A stretch of DNA of 64,000 nt from Nannocystis punicea (GCF_026965555.1 NZ_CP114040.1:1116001-1180000), one strand, 5' to 3'. Shown: positions 34,608-43,781, numbered from the stretch's first letter. A program made the numbers and translations. The notes: generated from the letters alone by a model not told the origin.

Positions 34608-37339
34608 GCGCTCGCTCCCTCCGGCCCGATCAGGACTGCGGCGATCCGGACGTGGGGCACCGGCGAGACGGCGAGGCTGTCGGCGAGCCAGCGGCGGCGA
34701 GCGGCGAGCTCGGCGTCGAGCTCGAGCAGCTGGCGGGCGGAGCGCGTGGACCGGACGCGCGCGGCCCAATCCTCGAGGCGCCGCTGCTCGGGCGCGAGCG
34801 CGGCGGCTCGCTCGCGCAGGCGGGCCTGGCACAGCTGCCGGACGTGGCGCCGCGCGGCGGCGACGGCGGGCTCGCGCAGGGGGAGCAATGTCTTCATGGA
34901 CATGTCGGATGGAGCATGCTCATTGAAGCATGTCCCATGGATCATGTCCTGAAGTGGAGCGATGGTCGGGGGGCCGCCGGCCGCGAACAGCACTGCGGAC
35001 CAGTCGACGACGAGCGGGCGGCCGTGGCCGTCGACGGCGATCGACTGAGTCACGAAGGCGACCTGTGCGGGCAGGCCGCGGGTGACGCGGAGGACGGGGG
35101 CGCACTGGCGAGGGAGGCCGGCGAGGAGGCGCTCGACGAGCCAGTCGAACACGGGGTGCAGCTCCCACGCCAGAGAGCGGTCGGGCCAGCCGTCTCCGCG
35201 CTCGCGGGCCTCGGCGAGGGCCCGCTGGACCGCGCGGGGCTCCGCGGACAGGCGCAGGGCGGCGGCCTGGGCCTCGGGCGGCAGCAGCTCGAGGCGGCGC
35301 GCGAGGTCGGCGGACGGGACGACGCGCAGGAGCGCCTGCGAACCATCGTAGTCGGGCAGGGGGACTTCCGGATCGGCGCGGTGCAGCTCGGCGAAGGCTT
35401 TGCGGGCGAACGCGTCGTCGGTGAACAGCGACAGGGGCTCGGCTCGCACCGCGCGAGCGGCGGGACGAGCGGCCGGGAGCGCATCCTTCACGGCGTCGGG
35501 GACGATCTTCTCACAAGATTCGCCGGCGGCGATGCCCTCGGCGATCCGGCGCGCCTCGGCGGTGGGGTCGAACAGGCCCATGAGCCAGCGGACGTCGCCG
35601 AGGTTGTCGTGGGCGGCGCGCTCCTTGTCGACGAGGCGCCCCAGCACCCGCAGGTCGCCGCGCAGGCGGGCGTCGCCGGGGACGGTGAGCAGATAATCGA
35701 GGCGCGGCGGGTGACGCTGGCCGAAGCGATCGATCCGCCCGTTGCGCTGCTCGAGGGTGATCAGCGACCACGGCAGATCGAAGTGGATCAAATGGTGGCA
35801 CACGTAATGGAGGTTGAGGCCCTCGCTGGCGGCGTCGGAGGCGAGCAAGAGCTGCAGGGGGCCGCGCTCGCCGGCGAATGCGTGCACCAGCGCCTCCTGG
35901 CTCGATTCGTCGAGCGCGCCGTGGAACACGCCGACGGCCGCGGGCTCGAGGCCCAGGGCGGCGGGCAGGAAGATCGCGAGCTGCTCGAGGGTGTCGATGC
36001 GCTCGGAGAAGACGACGACGCGGCGATCGCCGAGGTCGCGCAGCAGCTCGAGGAGGCGCTGCAGCTTGCCGAATCGGGCCGGGGTGACGGCGGCGGCGAG
36101 GCGGTCGAGGTCGTCGAGGATGTGGCGGTCGTGCGCGGCGGCGGGGTCGTCGGCGAGGACGCGGGGGTGGCCGCGTCGCTCGGCCAGGCTGGCGCGCAGG
36201 GCCGCGGGCGAGGAGAGGAAGGCCTTGAGCAGGAGGGTGCGCAGGAGGACGCCGCGGTCGTCGCCGTCGACGGTGCGGAACTCGGCGGCCGCGAGCGCGG
36301 CGAACACCGCGTCCTCGGCGGGGCCGGCGGCGATCGAGTGCAGGGCGAGCGAGCGCTCGGGGAAGGCGCCGCGGACCTCGTGGGCGACGTCCTTCTTGAA
36401 TCGGCGGACGTACAGTCGGGCGATGTCGTCACGGGTGTAATGATAGGAGTCGGCGATCGCGGTCGGGTCGAGGAGGTCGACGAGGCTGGCGAAGCTCTCG
36501 GGGCGGCCGTCGTGCGGGGTGGCGGAGGTGAGGACGAGGGCGTCGCAGGTGCGCGCGAGGCGGGCGGCCAGGCGGGACCGGCGCGAGCGCTCGCCGCGGG
36601 CGGCGCTGCGGTCGGCGACGTGCTGACATTCGTCGATGACGACGACGTCCCAGCGGCACTGCTCGAGGTCGCGGCGGTACTTCTCGTCCTGCTTGAGGGT
36701 GTCGATCGAGACGATGACGCGGTCCAGGCGATCGAGCGGGTTCATGCCGGCGGGGAGCGAGCGGTGGATCCGCTGCAGACCGCCGGCATCGAGGCGCACG
36801 AGCGGGATGGCGAAGCGGGCCCACAGCTCGGCCTGGAACTGGGCGAGGACGCTGCGCAGGGTGACGACGAGGATCCGCCGACCGCGGCCGCGGCGGATCA
36901 GCTCGGCGAGCAGGACGCCGACCTCGACGGTCTTGCCGAGGCCGACGCCGTCGGCGACGAGCAAGCGCGGGCGCGGCTGGGCCAGGGCGAGGGCGGCCGG
37001 CTCGAGCTGGTATTCGGCGAGGTCCATGGCGCCGCGGTGGCCGAGGTACAGCCGCGCGTCGGTCGGCGGGCTCCGCCGCAGCAGGGCCTCGAGCTGCAGG
37101 CGGCCGCGGCGACAATGCGGGGTGTCGTCGAAGACGAGCTCGGTGTCCTCGGGCCGCAGGGTCTCGATCGCGTCGAGGTCGTCGAGGAACATCGCCTCGC
37201 GGTCGCGCACGAGCGGCGAGAGGCCGACGACGTGCAGCTCGGCGGCCCCGCCGGCGGTGATCCGGACGCCGCGCACCAGCCATTCCTCGTCGCGGATCAG
37301 GACGCGCGCGCCGACGACGTGGGTGCGAGGCTCGGTCAT
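34604..37339 (-). CDS. SNF2-type helicase (DrmD/HepA-like)
   Basis: 911 residues, superfamily 2. Motif I DGVGLGKT (about 131-138), Ia VVTLRSVLAQF, motif II DECQ, motif III TSATPHDG, motif V ASDAASEGLNLH and motif VI QRNGRIDRFGQ are all present, so an active ATPase is expected. Such helicases, next to large adenine methylases, occur in DISARM (DrmD with DrmMI). No drmA, drmB or drmC lies nearby. Residues about 797-817 (MIHGTCFNEHAPSDMSMKT) are encoded by a five-box palindrome chain (34887-34946) inserted in frame in a C-terminal segment. Start ATG 37339; divergent from the Pro-rich gene at 37526. Confidence 0.9.
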   Translation of the reverse strand: MTEPRTHVVGARVLIRDEEWLVRGVRITAGGAAELHVVGLSPLVRDREAMFLDDLDAIETLRPEDTELVFDDTPHCRRGRLQLEALLRRSPPTDARLYLGHRGAMDLAEYQLEPAALALAQPRPRLLVADGVGLGKTVEVGVLLAELIRRGRGRRILVVTLRSVLAQFQAELWARFAIPLVRLDAGGLQRIHRSLPAGMNPLDRLDRVIVSIDTLKQDEKYRRDLEQCRWDVVVIDECQHVADRSAARGERSRRSRLAARLARTCDALVLTSATPHDGRPESFASLVDLLDPTAIADSYHYTRDDIARLYVRRFKKDVAHEVRGAFPERSLALHSIAAGPAEDAVFAALAAAEFRTVDGDDRGVLLRTLLLKAFLSSPAALRASLAERRGHPRVLADDPAAAHDRHILDDLDRLAAAVTPARFGKLQRLLELLRDLGDRRVVVFSERIDTLEQLAIFLPAALGLEPAAVGVFHGALDESSQEALVHAFAGERGPLQLLLASDAASEGLNLHYVCHHLIHFDLPWSLITLEQRNGRIDRFGQRHPPRLDYLLTVPGDARLRGDLRVLGRLVDKERAAHDNLGDVRWLMGLFDPTAEARRIAEGIAAGESCEKIVPDAVKDALPAARPAARAVRAEPLSLFTDDAFARKAFAELHRADPEVPLPDYDGSQALLRVVPSADLARRLELLPPEAQAAALRLSAEPRAVQRALAEARERGDGWPDRSLAWELHPVFDWLVERLLAGLPRQCAPVLRVTRGLPAQVAFVTQSIAVDGHGRPLVVDWSAVLFAAGGPPTIAPLQDMIHGTCFNEHAPSDMSMKTLLPLREPAVAAARRHVRQLCQARLRERAAALAPEQRRLEDWAARVRSTRSARQLLELDAELAARRRWLADSLAVSPVPHVRIAAVLIGPEGASA
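34887..34946. repeat. palindrome chain, five boxes at 14-bp phase, in frame in helicase
   Basis: Boxes AATG, CATG, CATG, CATG, CATG at 34887, 34901, 34915, 34929, 34943. Stems include CATGCT/AGCATG and CATGTC with its partner. Reads through as about 20 codons of the helicase. Confidence 0.82.
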
Positions 37340-37525
37340 GCGATCGATCGCGCGAAGCGCAGGGTAGCGAGGATGAATCGACGGTCCAAGCCGCGCATGC
37401 TGCGCTCGGGCGAAAACGCGCTCATGGCCGCGACAACTCTACACATTCGCGGGCCGGCGTGCGGACGGCCGTGAATCGGCGGCGCGCGGAGTTGCGCGGC
37501 GTGGCGATCGGGATATGTTCGGCGG

Positions 37526-37813
37526 ATGCGGAATCGTGGGCTCGGTCTTCTCCTCCTATTGGCGGTGGTCGGGGTCGAGCGATCGGCGGCCGCCGATTCA
37601 GCGGAGCCGCCGGCGCCGTCGTTCGAGCCGCCGCCGCCGGAGCCGCCCATTCCGCCGCCAGATCCGATGACCCCGCTGCCGAAGCCGCCCGAGCCGCCGC
37701 CGCCGCCGAAGCTGCAGCCGCTGAAGCCCGCGGTGACCGTGCCGCAGGCGCTGCCGACGATCCCGCCGCCGCCGACGATTCCGCCGAGTCCGCCGCCGGT
37801 GCCTGCGAATTGA
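37526..37813 (+). CDS. small secreted proline-rich protein
   Basis: 95 residues. Signal peptide MRNRGLGLLLLLAVVGV...AAA, then about 65 residues dominated by Pro (PPPPEPPIPPPDP, PEPPPPPKLQP). Probably an extended periplasmic or wall-spanning element. Its stop overlaps the TTG start of the next gene (TTGA), so they are co-translated. Confidence 0.7.
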   Translation: MRNRGLGLLLLLAVVGVERSAAADSAEPPAPSFEPPPPEPPIPPPDPMTPLPKPPEPPPPPKLQPLKPAVTVPQALPTIPPPPTIPPSPPPVPAN

Positions 37814-38349
37814 GACGCCGGGCGATCGCATGGGCGATGGGCGCCGCGTTGTCGACGTCTTGCCATTACGGGTGGGCGGACTTCGGTGACACGTATTACG
37901 CCGAGCCGGGGCGGAAGGGCCGGCGTGACGCCACGTACGGGTTCGGCCTGCCGGGGCCGGGGTGGCGGCCGCTGACCCGCGAGGGCGCGCAGGTGGCGTG
38001 GTACCACCCACAGCTGGACGCAGTGATCGCGCTCGGCTCGCAATGCGAGGGGCACGGCGACGCCTCGCTCGAGGCGTTCACGCAGGAGCTGGCGATCGAC
38101 TTCCAGCGCTGGGAGGTCGCGTCGAAGGAGGTGGTGCAGCTGATCGACCGGGAGGCGCTGCACACGGTCGTGCGGGCCTCGCTCAAGGGCGAGGTCGAGA
38201 CCGAGCTCGAGCTGTACGTGGTGAAGAAGGACGGCTGCCTGTTCGACCTGCAGTACATGGCGCCGCCGCACGCGTTCGCGGCCGGGCGCGCGAGCTTCCA
38301 CCGGGTGGTCGCGGGGCTGCGGTTCCCCGTCACAGGAGCTTCTTCTTGA
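37810..38349 (+). CDS. lipoprotein of unknown function
   Basis: 179 residues from TTG at 37810; ATG at 37837 is the alternative. Lipobox-like LSTSC near residue 18, then a compact domain with aromatic residues (YGWADFGDTYYAEPGRKGRRD, AQVAWYHPQLDAVIALGSQC, ELELYVVKKDGCLFDLQYMAPP). No family recognised, though its layout (single fold of about 150 residues that handles a hydrophobic anchor) is common among myxobacterial lipoproteins. Its 3' end overlaps that of the convergent permease gene by 20 bases. Confidence 0.7.
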   Translation: MRRRAIAWAMGAALSTSCHYGWADFGDTYYAEPGRKGRRDATYGFGLPGPGWRPLTREGAQVAWYHPQLDAVIALGSQCEGHGDASLEAFTQELAIDFQRWEVASKEVVQLIDREALHTVVRASLKGEVETELELYVVKKDGCLFDLQYMAPPHAFAAGRASFHRVVAGLRFPVTGASS

Positions 38350-39454
38350 AGCGGACGGCGGCGCTGACGATGAAGACGGCGACGATGGCGGCGAGCCAGA
38401 CGACCTCCGCGTTCATGTCCTCGAGGTGGGCGCCCTTGAGGAGGATCCGGCGGGCCACGCGGAGGAAGTGGGTGAGGGGCAGGACCTGCGCGAGGTGCTG
38501 CACCGCGAGCGGCATCGACTCGAACGGGAACACGAAGCCGGTGATCAGGATGTTGGGCAGGAGGAAGAAGAACGACATCTGCATCGCCTGCTGCTGGGTG
38601 CGGGCGACGGTCGAGAACAGCAGGCCGAGGGCGAGGTGGGCGGCGATGAAGAGGGCGGCGAGCAGGTAGAGCAGCGGGACGGAGCCGGCGGTCGGGACGT
38701 CGAAGAACCACCAGCCGGCCAGCAGGACCAGCGACATCTGCACGTAGCCGATGGCGATGTACGGGGCGATCTTGCCGCCGACGATCTCGAGGCGGGTGGC
38801 CGGCGAGACGATCAATGCCTCGAGGGTGCCGCGCTCGCGCTCGCGGGTCAGCGCCATCGAGGTCAGCATGACCATGGTCATGGTCAAGAGGACGCCGATG
38901 AGGCCAGGGACGATGTAAACGGCGGTCCGCTGTTCGGGGTTGTACAAAATGATCGGCTCGAAGCTCAGCGGCGCGGGGGTCGGTCGCGCGTGCGTCTGCG
39001 GCAGGCCGGGCGTGGCGAGCTCGGCGGAGCGGGCGGCCGCGAGGCCGCTGGCGGTGTCGATGGCGGTGCCGAGCAGCTGCGGGTCGGAGCCGTCGACGAT
39101 CAGCTGCACCCGGGTCGGCCGTCGCCGCGTGAGGTCGGACGAGAAGCGGGCCGGGACGACGACGCCGACGGTCGCGCGCCCGCTCCGCAAGGCGCGGGCG
39201 ACGTCGGCGTAATTCTCGACGTCGCCGACGATGTCGTAATAGCCGGTCGATTGCATCTGCACGACGAGCCGGCGCGAGGCGGCCGAGCGGTCGCGGTCGA
39301 GGACGACGGTCTGGATGTGGCGGACGTCGGTGTTGATGGCGTACCCGAGCAGCAGGAGCTCGCTGACGGGCATGCTGATCATCATCGCCAGGGTGAGGCG
39401 GTCGCGCCGCAGCTGCCGCAGCTCCTTGAGGCTGACTGCGAGCAGGCGCCTCAT
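38330..39454 (-). CDS. ABC-2 type transporter permease (YbhR/YbhS-like)
   Basis: 374 residues. One N-terminal helix (LAMMISMPVSELLLLGYAINTDV), a long outer domain (about 45-170), then five helices (IVPGLIGVLLTMTMVMLTSMAL, IAPYIAIGYVQMSLVLLAGWWFF, LLYLLAALFIAAHLALGLLF, FFLLPNILITGFVFPF, C-terminal helix). ERERGTLEALIVSPA is the typical cytoplasmic motif. ATGA overlap with the ATPase gene upstream. Part of an adaptor/ATPase/permease exporter; only one permease is present, where E. coli has YbhS and YbhR. Confidence 0.92.
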   Translation of the reverse strand: MRRLLAVSLKELRQLRRDRLTLAMMISMPVSELLLLGYAINTDVRHIQTVVLDRDRSAASRRLVVQMQSTGYYDIVGDVENYADVARALRSGRATVGVVVPARFSSDLTRRRPTRVQLIVDGSDPQLLGTAIDTASGLAAARSAELATPGLPQTHARPTPAPLSFEPIILYNPEQRTAVYIVPGLIGVLLTMTMVMLTSMALTRERERGTLEALIVSPATRLEIVGGKIAPYIAIGYVQMSLVLLAGWWFFDVPTAGSVPLLYLLAALFIAAHLALGLLFSTVARTQQQAMQMSFFFLLPNILITGFVFPFESMPLAVQHLAQVLPLTHFLRVARRILLKGAHLEDMNAEVVWLAAIVAVFIVSAAVRFKKKLL

Positions 39455-40392
39455 GCTCGCCGCTCCCGCCGGACCATGGCGACGAAGGCGTCCTCGACGG
39501 TGGCCCGGGTCTCGCGCACGTCGTGGAGCGCGAGGCCGGCGCGTTCGAGGCGCGCGCGGGCGTCGGCGACGGCCTCGGCGCCGCCGTGGACGGCGAGGCG
39601 GAGGACGTGCCCGTAATGCGCGCACTCCTCGACGCCGGGCATGTCCTGCAACAAATAGGTGGCCTGGTCGACGTCGTCGACCACGAACTCGGCGATCGAC
39701 AGACCGGCGCGGGCGACGATCTCGTCGGGCCGGCCGCTGTCGAACACCTCGCCGTGGAAGATGAAGGCGAGCCGGTGGCAGCGCTCGGCCTCGTCCATGT
39801 AATGGGTGGTGACGACGATGGTGGTGCCGGCGGTGGCGAGGCCGTGGATCTGCTCCCAGAACTCGCGCCGGCTGAGCGGGTCGACGCCGGCGGTCGGCTC
39901 GTCGAGGAAGAGCAGCGGCGGCTGATGAATGGTGGCACAGACGAGCGCGAGCCGCTGCTTCCACCCGCCCGAGAGCTCGCCGGCCAGCTGATGCGCGCGC
40001 GCGTCGAGCTCCGACTCGCGCAGGACGTGGTCGATTCGTCGTCGTCGCTCGGCGCCGCCGAGGCCGTAGAGGCTGGCGTAGAAGCCGATGTTCTCGGCGA
40101 CCGTGAGGTCGGTGTAGAGGCTGAAGCTCTGGGTCATGTAGCCGATGCTGGCCTTGACCTGCTCGGGCTCGCGGGCGACGTCGTGGCCGACGACGATCGC
40201 CCGCCCGCCGGTCGGGTCGAGGACGCCGCACAGCATGCGCAGGGCCGTGGACTTGCCGGCGCCGTTGGGCCCGAGGACGCCGAAGATCTCCCCGCGCCGC
40301 ACCTGCAGGCTGACGTCGCGCACCGCCACCGAATTGCCGAAGCGCCGCGAGAGGTGCTGGGCGTCGACCACGAGCTCGTTCGAGTCGGGCAT
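39451..40392 (-). CDS. ABC transporter ATP-binding protein
   Basis: 313 residues. Walker A GPNGAGKST, Q-loop YMTQSFSLY, signature LSGGWKQRL, Walker B LLFLDEPTAGVD, H-loop VVTTHYMDE. C-terminal 90 residues form an added domain, as in YbhF-type exporters. Overlaps both neighbours (one base with the adaptor stop, four with the permease start). Confidence 0.95.
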   Translation of the reverse strand: MPDSNELVVDAQHLSRRFGNSVAVRDVSLQVRRGEIFGVLGPNGAGKSTALRMLCGVLDPTGGRAIVVGHDVAREPEQVKASIGYMTQSFSLYTDLTVAENIGFYASLYGLGGAERRRRIDHVLRESELDARAHQLAGELSGGWKQRLALVCATIHQPPLLFLDEPTAGVDPLSRREFWEQIHGLATAGTTIVVTTHYMDEAERCHRLAFIFHGEVFDSGRPDEIVARAGLSIAEFVVDDVDQATYLLQDMPGVEECAHYGHVLRLAVHGGAEAVADARARLERAGLALHDVRETRATVEDAFVAMVRRERRA

Positions 40393-41387
40393 CACGCGTC
40401 CTGCAAGGTGACGAAGGCGGGCGCGCCGGCGCGCAGAGTGGCGTCGGGGTCGTCGACGCGCACGCGCACCGGGATGACGAGGTTCGGCAGCTCGCGCTCG
40501 CTGAAGAGAAAGCGCGGGGTGAACTCCATGCGATTGCCGATGTACTCGACCCAACCGAAAAGCGGCGCGGCTGCGGCCTCGACCTCGACGCGCGCGCGGC
40601 CGCCGAGCACGGCCTCGTCGATGCGCGCCTGGGGGACGAAGATGTCGACGTAGGGCCGGCGGACGTCGCCGACGGTGACGACCGGAGTGCCGACATTGGC
40701 GAACTCGTAGGGCCGGAGGTGGACGTCGAGCACGAGGCCGGGCCGGTCGGCGCGCAGGACGTGACGGAGGATCCGCTCGTCGGCCGCGCGCACCTCGGTG
40801 GCGGCGGCGGCGGCCCGGGCCCGCGCCGCGGTGAGCTCCTGCTTGCGCGCGCCCTTCTTCAGCGCGGCGAGCCGCGACTCGACCTCCCGCCGGCGCGCGG
40901 CGGACTGATCGGCGGCGGCGACGGCCCGCTCGAGCTGGACGGGAGGAATGGTGCCGGTGGCGGCGAGTCGTCGCTGTCGGCTCAGCTCGCTGCTGGCGAG
41001 GGCCTCCTCGGCGCGCGCGGCCGTGACCGCGTCGCGCAGGCTGGCGATCTCCTCGGGCCGCGGACCGACGCGCACGAGGTCGAGCTCGGCCCGCGCGGCG
41101 CGGGCCTCGGCGGCGCGAGCGTCTCGCTGCAGCCGCTCGAGGGTGTCGTCGAGCCGGGCGATCTCGTCGCCCGCCGCGAGCCAGCGACCCTCGGTGACGG
41201 CGATCGCGAGGACCCGACCCGGGACCTCGAAGGCGAGGACCCGCTCGTCGAGCTCGACGACGCCCTGAAACTGGCCGGCGTGCGGGTCCTTGCGCTCGGC
41301 CGAACAGCCGTGCACGAGCACGGCCGCGAGCAGGACGAGCCGCGCCGTGACTGCGTGGTCGCGACTCACCATGGTCGAGCTCGCCAT
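40392..41387 (-). CDS. HlyD-family periplasmic adaptor lipoprotein (YbhG-like)
   Basis: 331 residues. Lipobox LVHGC (cysteine at about residue 28), so anchored to a membrane. Then a biotinyl-lipoyl half (FQGVVELDERVLAFEVPGRVLAIAV), a long Ala/Glu/Arg coiled coil (about 85-195) and the returning lipoyl and beta domains (ERILRHVLRADRPGLVLDVHLRPYEFANVGTPVVTV). First gene of the exporter operon; it would link the ABC permease to an outer-membrane channel. The substrate of such pumps is often cationic drugs; unknown here. Confidence 0.92.
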   Translation of the reverse strand: MASSTMVSRDHAVTARLVLLAAVLVHGCSAERKDPHAGQFQGVVELDERVLAFEVPGRVLAIAVTEGRWLAAGDEIARLDDTLERLQRDARAAEARAARAELDLVRVGPRPEEIASLRDAVTAARAEEALASSELSRQRRLAATGTIPPVQLERAVAAADQSAARRREVESRLAALKKGARKQELTAARARAAAAATEVRAADERILRHVLRADRPGLVLDVHLRPYEFANVGTPVVTVGDVRRPYVDIFVPQARIDEAVLGGRARVEVEAAAAPLFGWVEYIGNRMEFTPRFLFSERELPNLVIPVRVRVDDPDATLRAGAPAFVTLQDA

Positions 41388-41475
41388 CGAGGCCCCGCTG
41401 CGGCCCTTTTCTTGAAGGGAGACGGGCCCGACCGCAAGCAGGCGGGCAGAGGAGACGAGGAGGAGGTCTTATGGA

Positions 41476-41493
41476 CATGTCCGAACGGACATC
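41476..41493. repeat. palindrome copy, CATGTCC-GAAC-GGACATC
   Basis: Arms ATGTCC/GGACAT perfect, loop GAAC, outer box changed to CATC on one side. A decayed unit (GTCTTATGGA) precedes it in 14-bp phase. Confidence 0.8.
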
Positions 41494-41548
41494 TTGTTAT
41501 TGCGAGCTCGAGCGAGCTCTGCGTCGGGCCCGGGCGGCGTTCGCTGTC

Positions 41549-41580
41549 GATGTCCGTGGGAACATGTCTCTCGGGGCATG
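41549..41580. repeat. palindrome chain, three boxes
   Basis: Boxes GATG, CATG, CATG at 41549, 41563, 41577. Second stem CATGTCT/GGGCATG pairs with G:U. Confidence 0.7.
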
Positions 41581-41613
41581 TTGTCCCGGGTGCCGGTGGT
41601 TCGGTGCGGCTGT

Positions 41614-41630
41614 CATGTCCCGGGGACAGG
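41614..41630. repeat. palindrome copy with three-base loop
   Basis: CATGTCC-CGG-GGACAGG; one base shorter than the usual 18. Arms TGTCC/GGACA perfect. Confidence 0.65.
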
Positions 41631-41762
41631 TGGCGAGCCGGCGGGCGGCGATTCGAAGGCGTGGCCTGCGCCGTTTCTCGGCGGAGCGGACGAGGAGCGG
41701 CGGGCGGCGTGCTGGACGGGCAGGTTGGCCGGGGCGAGGCGAGGCGCCCATCCTTCGCGGCG

Positions 41763-42656
41763 ATGCGGGAGATCCGGCTGACCTTGCCGCGGGGCTCCGC
41801 GGAGGCCGTCTTCGACCTGGCGCGCGCGGCCGGGATCGCCGAGGCGAGCGTGCACGAGGTGCGGGTGCTCGGCCGCGAGACGACCGCCGAGGAGATGACG
41901 CTGAAGTCGTCGGCGCCGAAGATCCGGACGTTCTTGCGCGAGCTGCTGCGCTCGCCGCTGTTCGATCGGCGCACGGTCAGGTTCTCGGCCCACGAGGTGC
42001 TCGCGCTGGTCAACGAGGAGTCGGCGAGGCGCGTGACGGTGCCGGCGGGCGTGCCGTTGACCGACGTGCACCACGACCTGTGGCGCTACTGCCACATCAC
42101 CGCGAGCTTCGTGGCGCGCACGTGGGTGTCGGCGGCGCTGCTGGCCTACGCGATGTTGAAGAGCGACACGCTGCTGGCCGTGGGGGCGTTGATCTTCACG
42201 CCGTTCTCGCCGCTGGTGCTGAGCACGGCGCTCGGGGTGGCGGGGCGGCGCACCGAGTTGACGCGCCAGGCGCTGCGCGTGCTGGCGGTGGCGTTCGTGT
42301 TGACGGTGTCGTCGGCGGCGATCACCGGGGCGCTGGTCGGGGGGCCGATGCTCGCCGAGGACTTCGGCGGACCGACGCGCAACTTCGTGGCGTCGGCGCT
42401 GATCGGGGTGATGGCCGCGCTGGCCGACTCGGACGAGGTCGGTCGCAGGCAGCTGCTCGGGCTGGCGATGGCGTACCCGTTCGTGCGCCTGATCGTGTGG
42501 CTCGGCCTGACTCTGGCGCTCGGCGTACCCGACGACGGCGAGCGCCTGCACGACCTGCTGCTGCTGGCCGGCAACGCGGTGGTGATGACGGCGGCGGCGG
42601 CGACGACGTATCGCGTGATCGGGCACGACGGGGAGCTCGCGGGGCTGCCGCGATGA
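41763..42656 (+). CDS. DUF389-like membrane protein
   Basis: 297 residues. The first 100 residues form a soluble ferredoxin-like part (MREIRLTLPRGSAEAVFDLARAAGI...VHEVRVLGRETTAEEMTL) and a linker. Then come five to six membrane segments, opening with LLAVGALIFTPFSPLVLSTALG, which resembles the 'GALIxSPLMGPI' signature of DUF389. Function of the family is not established. Start ATG 41763; no strong ribosome site. Family call by motif, not certain. Confidence 0.7.
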   Translation: MREIRLTLPRGSAEAVFDLARAAGIAEASVHEVRVLGRETTAEEMTLKSSAPKIRTFLRELLRSPLFDRRTVRFSAHEVLALVNEESARRVTVPAGVPLTDVHHDLWRYCHITASFVARTWVSAALLAYAMLKSDTLLAVGALIFTPFSPLVLSTALGVAGRRTELTRQALRVLAVAFVLTVSSAAITGALVGGPMLAEDFGGPTRNFVASALIGVMAALADSDEVGRRQLLGLAMAYPFVRLIVWLGLTLALGVPDDGERLHDLLLLAGNAVVMTAAAATTYRVIGHDGELAGLPR

Positions 42657-42802
42657 GGGCGAGCCGTCGCGCCGATGAATGCGACGCTCGATCGCGAAGG
42701 AAGAGCGGTCGGCGACAGAGGCTCACGCCATGGCCGCATGGACCGAGTTCTGTTTCCTCGCCCGTCGCTTGACCGCTCGCGGAGGGCGGTCCATCTTGAT
42801 TC

Positions 42803-43768
42803 ATGGCTTACTTACGAACGTTGATCACAGTCGCCGTCTTCTCCGCGCTCGCGTGCCGCCCGAACGATCCCGCGCAGGAGACCGACTCCGGCGATAGTTC
42901 CAGCGGCTCCGGGTCCGGCAGCTCCGACAGCTCGGACGCCACGAGCAGCTCCGGCGATCAGCCGACCAGCAGCAGCACCGGGGGCGACGACTGGGCGAAG
43001 ATCTGCGACGGCTCGGACGCGATCCGGCTCGCCATGGTCGTCGGTGGCGGCGGATCGATCGAGAACGAGCTCGAGCGCGCGCTCGGCTTCCGCTACCTCT
43101 ACGTGCTCGGGACCTGCGAGTACTACGCCCTGGCGCAACTCGAGGGGGTCCAGTGGTCGGACGCGCGCAAGGGGGTGATGGACGTCGCCACCGAGGAGGC
43201 GCTGTCACGCGAGATGGACTACGGCGGGCTCGCCGAGATCGCCGGTCACTGGACCACGAAGGGCGACTTCGACAGCACCACCCTGGTGGTCACCGACGGC
43301 GTGGCGACGATGTCGTGCTACGCCGCTTGCCAGGAGGGGCCGGCCGCGGCGCAGGCGCTGGGGCCGCTCAGCAAGGCCTGGACCGATACGTTGTGGGAGC
43401 AGGGCGAGCCGCTGCTCGGGGCGCTGCGCGTGTCGGTGGTGGTCGTCCCCGGCGGCGCGCCCGGCATGTCGGGAGCGCCCTGGCCGCTGACGATCGATCC
43501 GTCGGCGATCGCTGCCGTGGAGGGGCCGACCTCCGAGTACCCCACGGTGCGCATCGACGGCGGCGACGATCTTGCGACCCTGCGCGAGCTGAGGCGGCAG
43601 TACCGGGAAGACGACCTGCCGGCCGACCTGCCGAACAGCCTGTACCAACACGGCTATCTGCTGTTCCAGCGCGACGGCGGGCCGGATCTGTTCAAAATGT
43701 GGATCCGCGACTCGCTGCCGCTGGAGGACGAGGACGGTCACATCCCGCTGCCGCCGCCGCCGCTCTGA
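42803..43768 (+). CDS. lipoprotein with Ser/Gly/Asp linker
   Basis: 321 residues. Lipobox ALAC at residues 15-18, then a 45-residue Ser/Gly/Asp/Thr linker, then a globular domain of about 250 residues (DAIRLAMVVGGGGSIENELERALGFRYLYVLG, WSDARKGVMDVATEEALSR, VSVVVVPGGAPGMSG). No family recognised. Layout is the same as other lipoproteins of the window (11339, 54093). A palindrome copy follows the stop by 13 bases. Confidence 0.8.
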   Translation: MAYLRTLITVAVFSALACRPNDPAQETDSGDSSSGSGSGSSDSSDATSSSGDQPTSSSTGGDDWAKICDGSDAIRLAMVVGGGGSIENELERALGFRYLYVLGTCEYYALAQLEGVQWSDARKGVMDVATEEALSREMDYGGLAEIAGHWTTKGDFDSTTLVVTDGVATMSCYAACQEGPAAAQALGPLSKAWTDTLWEQGEPLLGALRVSVVVVPGGAPGMSGAPWPLTIDPSAIAAVEGPTSEYPTVRIDGGDDLATLRELRRQYREDDLPADLPNSLYQHGYLLFQRDGGPDLFKMWIRDSLPLEDEDGHIPLPPPPL

Positions 43769-43781
43769 GCCGCGGTGAGAA

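Larger units (their letters stand above)
41388..41762. other. divergent intergenic region with dense palindrome cluster
   Basis: 375 bases between the exporter operon and the DUF389-like gene, holding three palindrome loci (41476-41630). No gene-like frame. It must contain promoters for both directions. Confidence 0.5.

Noticed and set aside
34887..34946. CRISPR-like array
   Set aside because: Boxes of only four bases with ten-base intervals, found at many loci and in coding regions; no 20-40 bp direct repeats, no spacers of constant length and no cas genes.
38330..41387. Antibiotic-resistance exporter with assigned substrate
   Set aside because: The adaptor/ATPase/permease plan is clear, but nothing in the sequence indicates what is exported.
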